Assembly: GCF_003353175.1 (NCBI RefSeq) | Contig: NZ_QHKS01000021.1 | Coordinates: 62,001-126,000 of the forward strand | From: Paraburkholderia lacunae | GTDB lineage: Bacteria > Pseudomonadota > Gammaproteobacteria > Burkholderiales > Burkholderiaceae | Direction: 5' to 3' | Length of the DNA stretch: 64,000 nt | Part shown: positions 54,241-63,986 of the stretch, piece after piece | Numbering within the stretch: position 1 is the stretch's first letter | Layout: each line of letters opens with the position of its first letter | Notes under the pieces: model-generated | Database searches by the model: none | What the model saw: the letters and a program-made list of their open reading frames with translations, nothing else | What the model was told of the DNA's origin: nothing | Program-made: the position numbers and the translations under genes

Positions 54241-54472
54241 CCGCTTCATGATAACCAGTCGAAAAAGGCCTGAATAGCGATAGTTACCCTGTAGCGCCGA
54301 TTGTTCAGCGTTGATGTGCCGGCCTTGCGGCGTGCTTCAGGCCCGCATTGGGGAAAGCTTTAGAGACGTTGGGAAAGACGCCCGCCGGCACGGCGTTCGC
54401 GCGGATTTTTTTTCGTGTGCGGATTGATTACGCTTGAATCCAGCTCCTCACTTCGGCCCCAGGAAAACACCC

Positions 54473-55000
54473 ATGACATCGACCCTCCACCCCAACCCGG
54501 ACGCCGCTGCAAAGCTGCAGTTTCGTCAGGCCATGGCGCATCTGTCCGCGGCCGTCAATGTCATCACGACAGCCGGCCCGCACGGGCGCTGCGGCGTCAC
54601 CGCGAGCGCGGTGTGTTCCGTGACCGATACGCCGCCGACGCTGCTGGTCTGCCTGAACCGTTCCAGCGCCATGCACGCGACCTTCGAAGGCAACCGCCAC
54701 CTCTGCATCAACGTGCTGCCCGGCGAACACGAACTGCTCGCGCGCCACTTCGCGGGTCAGACCCAGGTGCCGATGGAAGAGCGCTTCGGCTGGCCGATCT
54801 GGGACGAAGGCACGCACGGCGTGCCCGTGTTGCGCGACGCGTTAGCCAGCCTGCAAGGCGAGATCGTCGAAATGAAGGAGGTCGGCTCGCACTCGGTGAT
54901 GTTCGTCAAGACCACGTCCATTTGCGTGCGCGCCGACGGCGACGGTCTGATCTATTTCGACCGCAATTTCCACCGCATCAAGCGCGCGGCTTCGTTCTGA
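54473..55000 (+). CDS. iacG: Flavin reductase (IacG-like)
   Basis: A 175-residue flavin reductase: QFRQAMAHLSAAVNVITTAG, VTASAVCSVTDTPPTLLVCL, NRSSAMHATFEGNRHLCINV and the C-terminal VGSHSVMFVKTTSICV region. It supplies reduced flavin to the IacA-type oxygenase, which needs a separate reductase. ATG 54473 follows AGGAAAACACCC; the start at 54434 adds a poorly conserved leader. Single gene on the plus strand between a response regulator and a porin gene. Confidence 0.87.
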   Translation: MTSTLHPNPDAAAKLQFRQAMAHLSAAVNVITTAGPHGRCGVTASAVCSVTDTPPTLLVCLNRSSAMHATFEGNRHLCINVLPGEHELLARHFAGQTQVPMEERFGWPIWDEGTHGVPVLRDALASLQGEIVEMKEVGSHSVMFVKTTSICVRADGDGLIYFDRNFHRIKRAASF

Positions 55001-55042
55001 GCGCATCGATCGCGCAGGCAAAATAATCACCTCATAGTGTGA

Positions 55043-56257
55043 TCAAAAATTGTGCCGAACGCCGACGATCACGGCGAGTTGCTTATCCGTATTGGAATTG
55101 ACGATATTCGGAATCTGCGCGAGATTCTCCGTCTGCCCCGTCGAAGGAATGATCCCAAGTCCCGCCCCTGACGACTTCTGTCCAATCCCCACCGCATAGA
55201 CTGCCGTGCGCTTGGACAAACTATAGACCGCACCGAGATTGACCTGATGCACACGCGTCGAAGCACTGCCGCCCGGCCTGGCATCATTGAAGATATAAGC
55301 AAGACCAAGCTGCAGATCCGGCGCAAGCATATAGGTCGTGTTCACCTCCGCGATATCGAACGAAATATCCGCGCCGGCAGGTCTCGCAGCGCTAGCGAAA
55401 TACTGGCTCTGCGACAGCCGCGTATGCGTATAGCTCAACGCGACATTCGCCTTGCCGAACGCATACGCGCCCCCTGCTCCAAAAATCCTGATCTTGCTGG
55501 CATTCTGCAGCAGGCAATACGACGCATCGGCATTCGTGCAGCTGAAGTCGCCGATATACCCAGCCGTGCCGCCCAGCGCAGCCTGCAACGGCTGGTTCAA
55601 CTCCAGGTAGCCGGCGCTTAGCGACAACGGCCCTTGCGCGTAATTCGCCGCCAGCGCCCAGCCCCTGTTCTGCGAGAAATGGCCCGCCACCCCGCCGAGA
55701 CTGAACAACCCGCCAATGGTCAAGCCACCGAAACTCGGACTCAGGTACTTGATCGAATTGTTGAAGTTGAACGCTTCGTTGAGATTGTCGACATCGCCGA
55801 AATGCGAGCCGTACAACGTCGCCCAATTGTTGCTCGACGCATAGGCACCCATGTAATCGGAGAACGGATCGTATTGGCGGCCGAACGTCAGTGCGCCATA
55901 CGTGCCGTTGTTCAACCCGACCCACGCGTTGCGGTTGAACAGCGTATTCGATTGCAGCATCGTGCCGCTGCCGGTCAGAAAGCTGTTTTCCAACGTGAAG
56001 TTGACGGTGGTGCCGCCGCCGATATCCTCGCTCCCGGTCAAGCCCCAGCGCGACGGCACCAGGTTGCCGCCCGCCAGCTGATAGTTCGCGTGGCCGTTGG
56101 TGCTGCCGTCCGCGAGCGTCGTCTGCTGGTTGGTCGTATAGACGACGCCGGCGTCGATCGTGCCGAAGAGCGTCACCGAAGATTGCGCATGCGCGCCCAT
56201 CGCGAGGCCGCACGCGGCCAGCGCAAGCGCCGAGCGCTTGACGAATGTGTCAGTCAT
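55043..56257 (-). CDS. Gram-negative porin (OmpC-like, betaproteobacterial)
   Basis: A 404-residue outer-membrane porin. It has a signal peptide (SALALAACGLAMGAHA) with cleavage before QSSVTLFGTIDAGVVYTTNQ, the typical SRWGLTGSEDIGGG, the constriction-type GNAWVGL-like region (FNRNAWVGLNNGTYGALTFG), many alternating beta strands, and a C-terminal Phe (VRHNF). It provides passage of small hydrophilic or aromatic molecules. Convergent with the flavin reductase gene and upstream of a permease gene, all part of the indole/aromatic block; the ligand cannot be read. Confidence 0.92.
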   Translation of the reverse strand: MTDTFVKRSALALAACGLAMGAHAQSSVTLFGTIDAGVVYTTNQQTTLADGSTNGHANYQLAGGNLVPSRWGLTGSEDIGGGTTVNFTLENSFLTGSGTMLQSNTLFNRNAWVGLNNGTYGALTFGRQYDPFSDYMGAYASSNNWATLYGSHFGDVDNLNEAFNFNNSIKYLSPSFGGLTIGGLFSLGGVAGHFSQNRGWALAANYAQGPLSLSAGYLELNQPLQAALGGTAGYIGDFSCTNADASYCLLQNASKIRIFGAGGAYAFGKANVALSYTHTRLSQSQYFASAARPAGADISFDIAEVNTTYMLAPDLQLGLAYIFNDARPGGSASTRVHQVNLGAVYSLSKRTAVYAVGIGQKSSGAGLGIIPSTGQTENLAQIPNIVNSNTDKQLAVIVGVRHNF

Positions 56258-56439
56258 ATCTTTACCGGGAAGTGAGGTTGTTTAACGAAGACGAACCAGG
56301 AGAGCGTGCGAAAGCGCCCCGCTGCCGCTCGACGACGAGCGGCAGCCATTGCTGCGTGACCCTATGGTGAGAACGCTGGAAAGGGTGGCGGCGCAGGTAA
56401 TGGCGAAGGCGCGCTCTTGCCGCTGCGCGCGCCGTCAGG

Positions 56440-57891
56440 TTACTGGCCGAAGCGCGCGTAGATATCCGGCCGCTTCTTGCGCAGAACGAGACCGATGGCG
56501 ACGCCGATCAGCGCCACCGCGAATACGATCCACGGAAACGATTTGACGATCGGACTATCGGAACCGCTGAGCGCATCGAGGTTGCGCACCAGAATCACGC
56601 CGATATACAGCAGGCCGATCCCGCCGGCCAGCGGCGCGATAAACGAGTGCCATACGCGTGTGTCTTTGCGGGTCTTGCGGAAAAACGCGATCACCGAAAA
56701 ACTCGTCACCGCTTGCAGCATCACAATGCCGATCGTGCCGAGCGCCGAACTCCAGCTGAACACGATGTTGAACGCATCGCTGCCTGCGGCGATAAAGAGC
56801 CCCAGGATCACGCACACCGACAGCGTTTGCAGATAGCTCGCGACATACGGCGAACGGTACGTGGCGTGCACACGGTTGAGCACCTGAGGCAGGATGCCTT
56901 CGAGACTCAGCGCATGGATATAGCGCACCAGCGTGTTATGGAACGACAACAGACTCGCGAAAATACTGCTGAGCAGCAGGAAGCTCATCACGGTCGTCAC
57001 CGCACCGCCCAGGTACTTGTCGGACTGGATGAACCAGAAGTCGCCCGGCTGTTTGGTCGCCACCGCGACCACATCGGCGAGGCCGTAGGCGCAGACGATC
57101 GTCCACGTGACGAAGGCGAAGAACACGAGGATCAGCATCACCGACACATAAGTCGCGCGCGGCACCGTCACTTTCGGATCGCGGCACTCCTTGCCGTAAA
57201 TCGCGGTCGCCTCGAAACCGATAAACGAGGCGAAGGCGAACATCACCGCAATGCCGAGGTGGCCGCTGAACACATGTTGCGGCGAAAACGGCGCCAGCGT
57301 GAGCCCGTTCGAGCCGCCGCCGTGCACGACGATCGCCAGCGCCAGCAGCAACAGAATGCCCAGTTCGAGACACATCAGAATACCGAGCAGGCGGCTGTTC
57401 AGGTCGATCCCGCGGATGCCGGTGAATTGCACCACCGCCACGCAGATCAGCGAATAGCCGTACCACGGCAGCGAACTATGCAACAACGGCGAGAGGATGA
57501 CGGTGCAGAAGAATCCGAACAGACCATACAGCGCGATCTGGATGAACGTGTACGACATCAAGGCGACCAGCGCGCCGGCCATGCCCAAAGGCCGTCCGAG
57601 CCCCGCGGCGATGTACGCGTAGAATGCGCCGGCGCGCACCACGTGCCGGCTCATCGACGCGAAACCTACGCTGAAAATCAGCAGCACGAGGCCCGCGATC
57701 ACAAACGCGCCCGGAATGCCCGCGCCGTTGCCCAGACTGATGGCGGGCGGCACCGCGCCGAGCATGCCCGTCAGGGGCGCCGCCGCGGAAATCACGAGAA
57801 ACACGATCTGCCATAAGCCCAGCGTATTGCCCTTCAATTCCACGGGATTCTCCGCGTCCGCCAGACCGGTTGGAGAGTAGGGTTCATTCAT
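56440..57891 (-). CDS. APC-family amino acid/amine permease
   Basis: A 483-residue, 12-helix transporter: VFLVISAAAPLTGMLGAVPPAISLGNGAG (start of helix 1 and the APC G-x-G region, described), GAFYAYIAAGLGRPLGM, and FASFIGFEATAIYGKECRDP, a motif of the amino-acid/amine importers. Start ATG 57891 follows AGAGGCAG; the frame extends to 58020 without conservation. It is next to an AraC regulator and opposite a copper amine oxidase operon, so it likely imports an aromatic amine or amino acid. Proton or cation coupled (family knowledge). Confidence 0.87.
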   Translation of the reverse strand: MNEPYSPTGLADAENPVELKGNTLGLWQIVFLVISAAAPLTGMLGAVPPAISLGNGAGIPGAFVIAGLVLLIFSVGFASMSRHVVRAGAFYAYIAAGLGRPLGMAGALVALMSYTFIQIALYGLFGFFCTVILSPLLHSSLPWYGYSLICVAVVQFTGIRGIDLNSRLLGILMCLELGILLLLALAIVVHGGGSNGLTLAPFSPQHVFSGHLGIAVMFAFASFIGFEATAIYGKECRDPKVTVPRATYVSVMLILVFFAFVTWTIVCAYGLADVVAVATKQPGDFWFIQSDKYLGGAVTTVMSFLLLSSIFASLLSFHNTLVRYIHALSLEGILPQVLNRVHATYRSPYVASYLQTLSVCVILGLFIAAGSDAFNIVFSWSSALGTIGIVMLQAVTSFSVIAFFRKTRKDTRVWHSFIAPLAGGIGLLYIGVILVRNLDALSGSDSPIVKSFPWIVFAVALIGVAIGLVLRKKRPDIYARFGQ

Positions 57892-58182
57892 CGCTGCCTC
57901 TGTTGTGTTGGCTAGTCCGGAACTCGCCTGAACCCTTGAACCGCTGGTTGAGGCGCTCGCTTTACCGACGTTCGATAGTTCGGTGTGAGCGCATGGTAGG
58001 TAGCTAAAAAATAAACGCACTTCGCCAACCGCGCCAAATTCTCGATAATCCGCGCCAATGCCGGCGATAGTCGCAGGGGCCGCGGTTCGCAGTGAATGCT
58101 TAGGAACGGGAAGCTTTTTTGCACGTGCAGCCGCAGGTTACAGCGGGCTTTCAGGGCGATAGCGCAGGCCGTGTCGCGCCGT

Positions 58183-59181
58183 CTATCGTTTTTTCCAGTT
58201 GCGTGTGGCGCGCCACAACACCGTCGCATCCGCATAACCCACCGCTCGCGCAATCGCGGCGTTGGTGAGTCCTTCGCGCTCGAGCAGGCCCTCGACACTG
58301 CGCTGCCGCTCTTCGCGCACGATCTGCCGAACCGATGTCCCCTCCTGCGCGAGATGCCGTTGCAACGAGCGATGCGAAAGACCGAGATCTTTCGCGATGT
58401 CGGCGACGATCAGCTTTTCATGCGCGAGCCGCCGCGTCACCAGATCGCGCACCTGTTCAACGATGCTGTGCGGCACCGCATCGCGCGAGATCAGATCGGT
58501 GGCATGACGCTCCATCATGCGCGCCATCTGCGTATCGGCGCTTTTGAGCGACGCGTCGAGATCCTGCGGACGCAGAATCACGCCATTGAAAGGCTGCTGA
58601 AAGCGCACCGGCACGCGGAAATTGCGTGCATACGGTTTGAGATCCGCAGGTGCGGCGTGTTCGAAATGCACTTCGACCGGATTCCACGCGGCGCCGCGCA
58701 CGAGCCGGATCATGTGGCACATCGTCGACAGGCTGTATTCGGCGTCCTGGCGGCGCGGCCAGATGTGCGGATTGGCGATCTGATAAGTCCAGATCGGCCA
58801 TGCGTCGTCGCGCAGCAGCTCACACGTCGTCGCGCTTTGCCACGACTCCAGTGCCGCCGAAAACTTGCGCATTGCCGCATTCAAGGTCGGCGACGATAAA
58901 AACACCAGACCCGCCGGCCCCAGCTCGGTCACTTGCAATTCACTGCCCAGCCGCAAGCCGAGCGACGGCTCGCCAAGCACTTGCGCCGCGCGTTCAAAAG
59001 CCTCCACATAGCGCGTGAGCGGCAGAATCTCATACGGATTGGACAGCAGCCGCCGGCTCATGCCGAACTCCGCGAGCAGCGCATCGCAATCGGCGCCCGA
59101 TGCATCGAGCGCGCGCACGACCGGTCCCATCACCGCGGCGCGAATCATCGGGAAAGCGCCGTTGAGCGTGACTTTTTTCAT
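58183..59181 (-). CDS. AraC-family transcriptional regulator
   Basis: A 332-residue regulator with an N-terminal arabinose-binding-domain-like region of the OruR/FeaR-type group (EFGMSRRLLSNPYEILPLTR, ADCDALLA) and the C-terminal double helix-turn-helix (LIVADIAKDLGLSHRSLQRH, LTNAAIARAVGYADATVLWR). Divergent from the copper amine oxidase gene with a 189-bp spacer, so it is the likely activator of that operon, as FeaR is for tynA/feaB in Escherichia coli (analogy). It could also govern the adjacent APC permease. Confidence 0.87.
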   Translation of the reverse strand: MKKVTLNGAFPMIRAAVMGPVVRALDASGADCDALLAEFGMSRRLLSNPYEILPLTRYVEAFERAAQVLGEPSLGLRLGSELQVTELGPAGLVFLSSPTLNAAMRKFSAALESWQSATTCELLRDDAWPIWTYQIANPHIWPRRQDAEYSLSTMCHMIRLVRGAAWNPVEVHFEHAAPADLKPYARNFRVPVRFQQPFNGVILRPQDLDASLKSADTQMARMMERHATDLISRDAVPHSIVEQVRDLVTRRLAHEKLIVADIAKDLGLSHRSLQRHLAQEGTSVRQIVREERQRSVEGLLEREGLTNAAIARAVGYADATVLWRATRNWKKR

Positions 59182-59370
59182 CCTGAGTGTCTCCTCTTTC
59201 GTCTTGCCGGTGTCTTCCCTGCTGGCGCACTTTATCGTTCATTTGGCGCGATGAGCAAGCGCGAAAATATTATTGGGTTCCTACGATTTGCCATCGACTC
59301 AGCGTTGGCCGCTCGCCATCAATCCGCGCGATCACGCTGTCCGGTCCAGCCCACTTCTCACGGGAATCCT

Positions 59371-61356
59371 ATGCATACGAATGCCGCAAAAGCCGCTCAC
59401 GCCCCCGTTCATCCGCTCGATCCGCTGAGTCCGGACGAAATGCAGCTTGCCTGCGACCTCGTGAAAACCGCCGAAAAACTCGACCCGCATGCGCGTTTTC
59501 CGGTCGTCGAATTACGCGAGCCGCCGAAGGCCGAGGTGCTCGCATTCAAAGCAGGCGAATACTTTTCGCGCACGGCCTTTGTGCTGGCCATCGATCGCAC
59601 GAACGGCGCGACCGTCGAATTTCTCGTCGACCTCGGAGAAAAGAAAGTCGCCTCGCGCCACGTGCTGCCTCTCGATCAGGCGCCCTACGGCCAGCCGCCG
59701 GTGATGATCGACGACTTCATGAACGCCGAGCAGATCGTCAAGAGCGACGACGCGTGGCGCGTCGCGGTGATGAAGCGCGGTCTGACGGAGAAAGATCTCG
59801 AGCGCGTGCAGGTCGATCCGTTTTCCGCCGGGTGCTTCGACCGCGAGAACGAAAACGGGCGGCGTCTCGTGCGTTGTGTGAGCTATTACCGCGAGAGCGT
59901 GACCGATAACGGCTACGCGCATCCGATCGAGGGCGTGGTCGCGGTGGTCGATCTGCTCGAAAAGAAAGTGATCGAACTGGTGGACGACGGCCGCATCATT
60001 CCGATTCCGCGCGCGAAGCACAACTACGACACCCCGAGCCTCGGCGAGCCGCGCGGCACGCTCAAACCGCTGTCGATCAGCCAGCCTGAAGGCCCGAGCT
60101 TCAAGATCGACGGCTGGCACGTGAGCTGGCAGAACTGGACCTTCCGCGTCGGCTTCACGCCGCGCGAGGGGCTGGTGTTGCATCAGCTCTCGTGGGACGA
60201 CGGCAGGAGCGCGCGGCCCATCGTCTACCGCGCGAGCGTCACCGAGATGTGCGTGCCCTACTCCGATCCGAGCACGAACCACTACTGGAAAAGCGCCTTC
60301 GACGCGGGCGAATACGGCCTGGGCAAACTGGCGAATCAACTCGAACTCGGCTGCGACTGCCTCGGCACGATTCGCTATTTCGACATTCCGGCCGCCGACG
60401 ATTTCGGCAATGCGTTTGTGATGAAGAACGCGGTGTGCATGCATGAAGAAGACTACGGCACGCTGTGGAAACACTACGAATTCCGCACCGGCGTATTCGA
60501 AATGCGCCGCTCGCGACGCCTCGTGATTTCGTTCTTCGCCACGGTCGGCAACTACGATTACGGTTTTTACTGGTACCTGTACCAGGACGGCACGATCCAG
60601 CTCGAATGCAAGCTGACCGGCATCGTGCAAACGTCGGCCGTCGCCGACGGCGACACGTATCCGTGGGGCGGCATGATCACCGGGAATCTCGGCGGCCCGA
60701 CCCACCAGCATTTCTTCAATGCGCGGCTGCATATGATGATCGACGGCGAGCGCAACTCCGTGACCGAACATGAATTCGTGCCGCGTCCCATGGGCGAAAC
60801 CAATCCGTACGGCAACGTGTTCGACACGACAAAGCGCGTGTTCAGGACCGAAGGCGAAGCTGCGCGCCTCGCGAGCGGCAGCACCGGGCGTTACTGGAAG
60901 GTGATCAACCCGAACGTGAGGAACGCGGTGGGCGCGAACCCGGGCTACAAGCTGATCGTGAACGACTCGCCGCTGATGCTTGCCGACCCGGGTTCGAAAG
61001 TACGCCAACGCGGCGGCTTTGCGACGCGTCACGTGTGGGTCACGCCGTTCGATCCCGCCGAGCGCTATGCGAGCGGCGATTACCCTAACCAGCATTCCGG
61101 CGGCGACGGCTTGCCGCGTTATATCGAAGCGAACCGCAACATCGAGAACGAAGATCTGGTGTTGTGGCACAGCTTCGGCCACACGCACGTGTGCAAGCCC
61201 GAGGATTTTCCGGTGATGCCGGTCGAGTATGCGGGCTTCATGCTCAAGCCGAACAACTTCTTTTCCGCCAATCCGACCATGGACTTGCCGGCCGAACGCG
61301 ACCGGAACAGCGTCGAAGACGGCAAGCCCGCGGATCATGGCTGCTGCACGCACTGA
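59371..61356 (+). CDS. tynA: Copper amine oxidase (topaquinone enzyme)
   Basis: A 661-residue primary-amine oxidase. The topaquinone precursor is Tyr395 in VGNYDYGFYW (N-Y-D motif); copper ligands include His445 and His447 (THQHFF) and a late His in SFGHTHVCKPEDFPVMP. N2 and N3 domains precede the catalytic beta-sandwich. No clear signal peptide is visible in MHTNAAKAAHAPVHPLDPLS, unlike periplasmic TynA, so it may be cytoplasmic. It oxidises aromatic amines (tyramine, phenylethylamine, tryptamine) to aldehydes with H2O2 and ammonia. Its stop overlaps the next gene by 20 bases. The longer frame from 58933 is not supported. Confidence 0.9.
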   Translation: MHTNAAKAAHAPVHPLDPLSPDEMQLACDLVKTAEKLDPHARFPVVELREPPKAEVLAFKAGEYFSRTAFVLAIDRTNGATVEFLVDLGEKKVASRHVLPLDQAPYGQPPVMIDDFMNAEQIVKSDDAWRVAVMKRGLTEKDLERVQVDPFSAGCFDRENENGRRLVRCVSYYRESVTDNGYAHPIEGVVAVVDLLEKKVIELVDDGRIIPIPRAKHNYDTPSLGEPRGTLKPLSISQPEGPSFKIDGWHVSWQNWTFRVGFTPREGLVLHQLSWDDGRSARPIVYRASVTEMCVPYSDPSTNHYWKSAFDAGEYGLGKLANQLELGCDCLGTIRYFDIPAADDFGNAFVMKNAVCMHEEDYGTLWKHYEFRTGVFEMRRSRRLVISFFATVGNYDYGFYWYLYQDGTIQLECKLTGIVQTSAVADGDTYPWGGMITGNLGGPTHQHFFNARLHMMIDGERNSVTEHEFVPRPMGETNPYGNVFDTTKRVFRTEGEAARLASGSTGRYWKVINPNVRNAVGANPGYKLIVNDSPLMLADPGSKVRQRGGFATRHVWVTPFDPAERYASGDYPNQHSGGDGLPRYIEANRNIENEDLVLWHSFGHTHVCKPEDFPVMPVEYAGFMLKPNNFFSANPTMDLPAERDRNSVEDGKPADHGCCTH

Positions 61357-62407
61357 TCCGGCGACGCGCGGCGCACGGCATGCCGCGCCCTGGGTGGCGG
61401 GCTCGGCTTGTGCGCTCCTCGCAAGCGGTGCCGCCGCGCTGGTGATGCGTGCCGGTTTCAGCCAGCACGCGAACGCACTGTGGATGAGCGCGCTGACTCT
61501 GGCAACGATGATGATCGCACCGACGTTGATGGCGCGATCGTCCGACCGGCGCCGTTGGTTGCCGATTGCCGCGACGTTGATGGTGACGATGAGCGCCATG
61601 AGCCTCGTGCCGCCGTATCTGAGCGGAGCGGAGCATGGTGGCGCAATCGCCGCGCTGATGACGGCGACGGGTGGCGCGCTACTGGTTGACTGGCGGCGGG
61701 TGCTTGGGTCGGCGAACGAGTCACTGAGCGAATCGCCGGACGACCCGAGACAAACCGCTGACGATTCGTCGACGGTGCTTCACACGACGGGCGCGGCGGC
61801 GTTGCTCGCATTCCTTGCCGGCGTGTCGAGCGGCAGTCTGGCGCGTTTTCAGTTGTACGCGATTTGCGGTGTGACCGGTGCCCAACCGATCTGGCAGGGC
61901 GCGCTCTTGCTGACGGCCGTATGCGTGCTGGCGTTCGCCGCCGAGCGCTCAGGCCAGCACAGACTGCTGATCGCCTTGTACGTGATACGCGCCGCGCTAG
62001 TTGGATGGCTAACCGCCGCGGATACGCCCACGCTGGCCCCGCTTGCGGCGCAGGTTTTTCTGGTTCTCGACTGCCTGACGATCCCGGCGCTAATGAATTT
62101 GGGGAGCAAGCCGAGCCGCGCATTCAGCGCAAGCTGCCCAGGCGCGGCGCACCACATCGGCATGGTGTCGGGCGCAGCACTCTCGACGACGCCCTATTTT
62201 TTCGGCGACGGATTCATGGTGTTTTACGCGCTGAGCGCGGCCGCGAACCTGCTATGCGCGGCGGCACTGACAAGGAATCGGCGCAGCGAAACAGCGATCC
62301 GTCAGCGCTTGAAGCAGAAGCACTGCCGCAGGCACACAGAAGGAAAAACCCAAGGCAATTTGACCAGCGCAACGCCTGATCAACTTCGATGGAGACAAGC
62401 ACCATGA
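61337..62407 (+). CDS. Multi-spanning membrane protein, MFS-like, function unknown
   Basis: A 356-residue protein with about 10 hydrophobic segments (VAGSACALLASGAAALVMRA, AALLAFLAGVSSGSLARF, AAQVFLVLDCLTIPALMNLG) and a long acidic loop near residues 128-150. It has no motif that lets me name it. The ATG lies inside the 3' end of the amine oxidase gene (20-base overlap), and its stop overlaps the ATG of the aldehyde dehydrogenase (ATGA at 62404-62407). This tight coupling argues for a role in the same pathway, for example amine uptake or product export (inference). Confidence 0.7.
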   Translation: MAAARTDPATRGARHAAPWVAGSACALLASGAAALVMRAGFSQHANALWMSALTLATMMIAPTLMARSSDRRRWLPIAATLMVTMSAMSLVPPYLSGAEHGGAIAALMTATGGALLVDWRRVLGSANESLSESPDDPRQTADDSSTVLHTTGAAALLAFLAGVSSGSLARFQLYAICGVTGAQPIWQGALLLTAVCVLAFAAERSGQHRLLIALYVIRAALVGWLTAADTPTLAPLAAQVFLVLDCLTIPALMNLGSKPSRAFSASCPGAAHHIGMVSGAALSTTPYFFGDGFMVFYALSAAANLLCAAALTRNRRSETAIRQRLKQKHCRRHTEGKTQGNLTSATPDQLRWRQAP

Positions 62408-63882
62408 ATGACCCAATCAAACCCTCAGCCCTTCACACCCATATGTTTATCGACGGCGAACCGACATCGGGCGCCGCAGGCAAGACCTTCCCCATCTTCA
62501 ACCCGGCCACGGCAGAAGAAATCGCGCACATTCCAGACGCAACGGAAGCGGACATCGACCACGCGGTCAGAACCGCAAAACGGGCTTTCGAATCCGACAC
62601 CTGGCGCAGAATGCCGCCCTCAACCCGCGAGCATTTGCTGCTCAAGCTGGCAGACCTCGTCGAGAAACACACGGAAGAACTCGCCGCGCTGGAAACCCTG
62701 AACCAGGGCAAGCTCCTCGCCTTCTCACAGATGCTGGAAGTATCGGGCAGCGTGCAATGGCTGCGTTACATGGCCGGCTGGGCCACCAAAATCGAGGGCA
62801 CGACGCTTGACCTCTCGATCGCCTTCCCGCCGGGCACCCGCTACAACGCCTCGACGAGGCGCGTGCCGGCAGGCGTAGTCGCCGCTATCGTCCCGTGGAA
62901 TTTCCCACTGCTGATGGCGGTCTGGAAAATCGCGCCGGTGCTCGCCTGCGGTTGCACCGTCGTGCTGAAACCCGCCGAAGAAACGCCTTTGACGGCGATC
63001 CGCCTTGCCGAACTGGCGCATGAAGCAGGCTTCCCGCCTGGTGTATTCAATGTCGTCACAGGACGCGGCGAAACAGCCGGCGCGACGCTGGTCAAGCACC
63101 GTTTGGTCAACAAGGTGACCTTCACAGGCTCGACAGAAGTGGGCCGCATGATTGGCCGCCAATGTGCCGACGATCTGAAACGCGCATCGCTCGAATTGGG
63201 CGGCAAAAGCCCGGTGATCGTGCTGGACGATTGCGATCCTCGCAAAGCCATTGAAGGTGCCGCGGGGGCGATTTTCTTCAACCACGGACAGGTTTGCACG
63301 GCCGGTTCGCGCCTGTATGTCGCGCGATCGATCTATGACGAAGTGGTGCAAGGCATCGCCGCCGTGGCCGACGGCATGGCTCTCGGCCCGGGATTCGATG
63401 CCACCACGCAGATGGGGCCGATGGTTTCTTCACGGCATCGCGACAAGGTCGTGCGCATGATTGCGCAAGGAAAACTCGAAGGCGGTGAGGTTTTGTCCCG
63501 CGATGCGGCTGTCGATGGCGCGGGTTTCTTCGTGCGGCCTACTGTGATTGCCAATGGGTTGCGCAAACCGCTATCTGTCGTTAAAGAAGAGGTTTTTGGG
63601 CCTGTGCTGGTGGCTATGCCTTATGACGATCTCGATGAGGTGCTGGCCGAGGCGAATGATTCCGAGTATGGGCTCGGGGCTAGCGTCTGGACCAATCAGC
63701 TCGACAAGGCCCTGCGGTTGGCCGATGGGATCGAGGCCGGCACGGTTTGGGTCAATACCCACAATATGGTTGATCCGGCCATGCCGTTTGGCGGGTTCAA
63801 GGCGTCTGGGATCGGACGCGAACATGGCAAGGCTATTGTCGATTCTTATACTGAGAGCAAGTCTGTTTGTATTGCTTATTGA
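62404..63882 (+). CDS. feaB: Aldehyde dehydrogenase (phenylacetaldehyde-type)
   Basis: A 492-residue NAD(P)-dependent aldehyde dehydrogenase. Catalytic Cys298 (FNHGQVCTAGSR), Glu264 (LELGGKSP), the cofactor loop FTGSTEVGRMIG and EEVFGPVL are all present. ATG 62404 overlaps the previous stop and follows GGAGACA; the frame from 62389 is slightly longer. Placed after the amine oxidase, it should oxidise phenylacetaldehyde, 4-hydroxyphenylacetaldehyde or indole-3-acetaldehyde to the aryl-acetate; for indole-3-acetaldehyde this gives the substrate of the nearby iac genes. The symbol is by analogy. Confidence 0.85.
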   Translation: MNDPIKPSALHTHMFIDGEPTSGAAGKTFPIFNPATAEEIAHIPDATEADIDHAVRTAKRAFESDTWRRMPPSTREHLLLKLADLVEKHTEELAALETLNQGKLLAFSQMLEVSGSVQWLRYMAGWATKIEGTTLDLSIAFPPGTRYNASTRRVPAGVVAAIVPWNFPLLMAVWKIAPVLACGCTVVLKPAEETPLTAIRLAELAHEAGFPPGVFNVVTGRGETAGATLVKHRLVNKVTFTGSTEVGRMIGRQCADDLKRASLELGGKSPVIVLDDCDPRKAIEGAAGAIFFNHGQVCTAGSRLYVARSIYDEVVQGIAAVADGMALGPGFDATTQMGPMVSSRHRDKVVRMIAQGKLEGGEVLSRDAAVDGAGFFVRPTVIANGLRKPLSVVKEEVFGPVLVAMPYDDLDEVLAEANDSEYGLGASVWTNQLDKALRLADGIEAGTVWVNTHNMVDPAMPFGGFKASGIGREHGKAIVDSYTESKSVCIAY

Positions 63883-63952
63883 TCGGGGTTTTGACTTCTG
63901 ACGGCGGTGCTCGTCGCAACGATCTGCCCTACCGTGAGATGTCCAGCCGTAC

Positions 63953-63986
63953 GCCGGGCGGTGCTTCCTTGTCGCCCGGCTTTTTT
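63953..63986 (+). terminator. Rho-independent terminator after the amine oxidase operon
   Basis: An 8-bp GC stem, GCCGGGCG and CGCCCGGC, around a 12-base loop is followed by six T residues. It lies 70 bp after the aldehyde dehydrogenase stop and should end the tynA-membrane protein-feaB transcript. Nothing else is seen to 64000. Confidence 0.92.

Noticed and set aside
59512..61599. 695-codon open frame antisense to the amine oxidase gene
   Set aside because: Mirror frame of a gene with a complete topaquinone motif and copper ligands.
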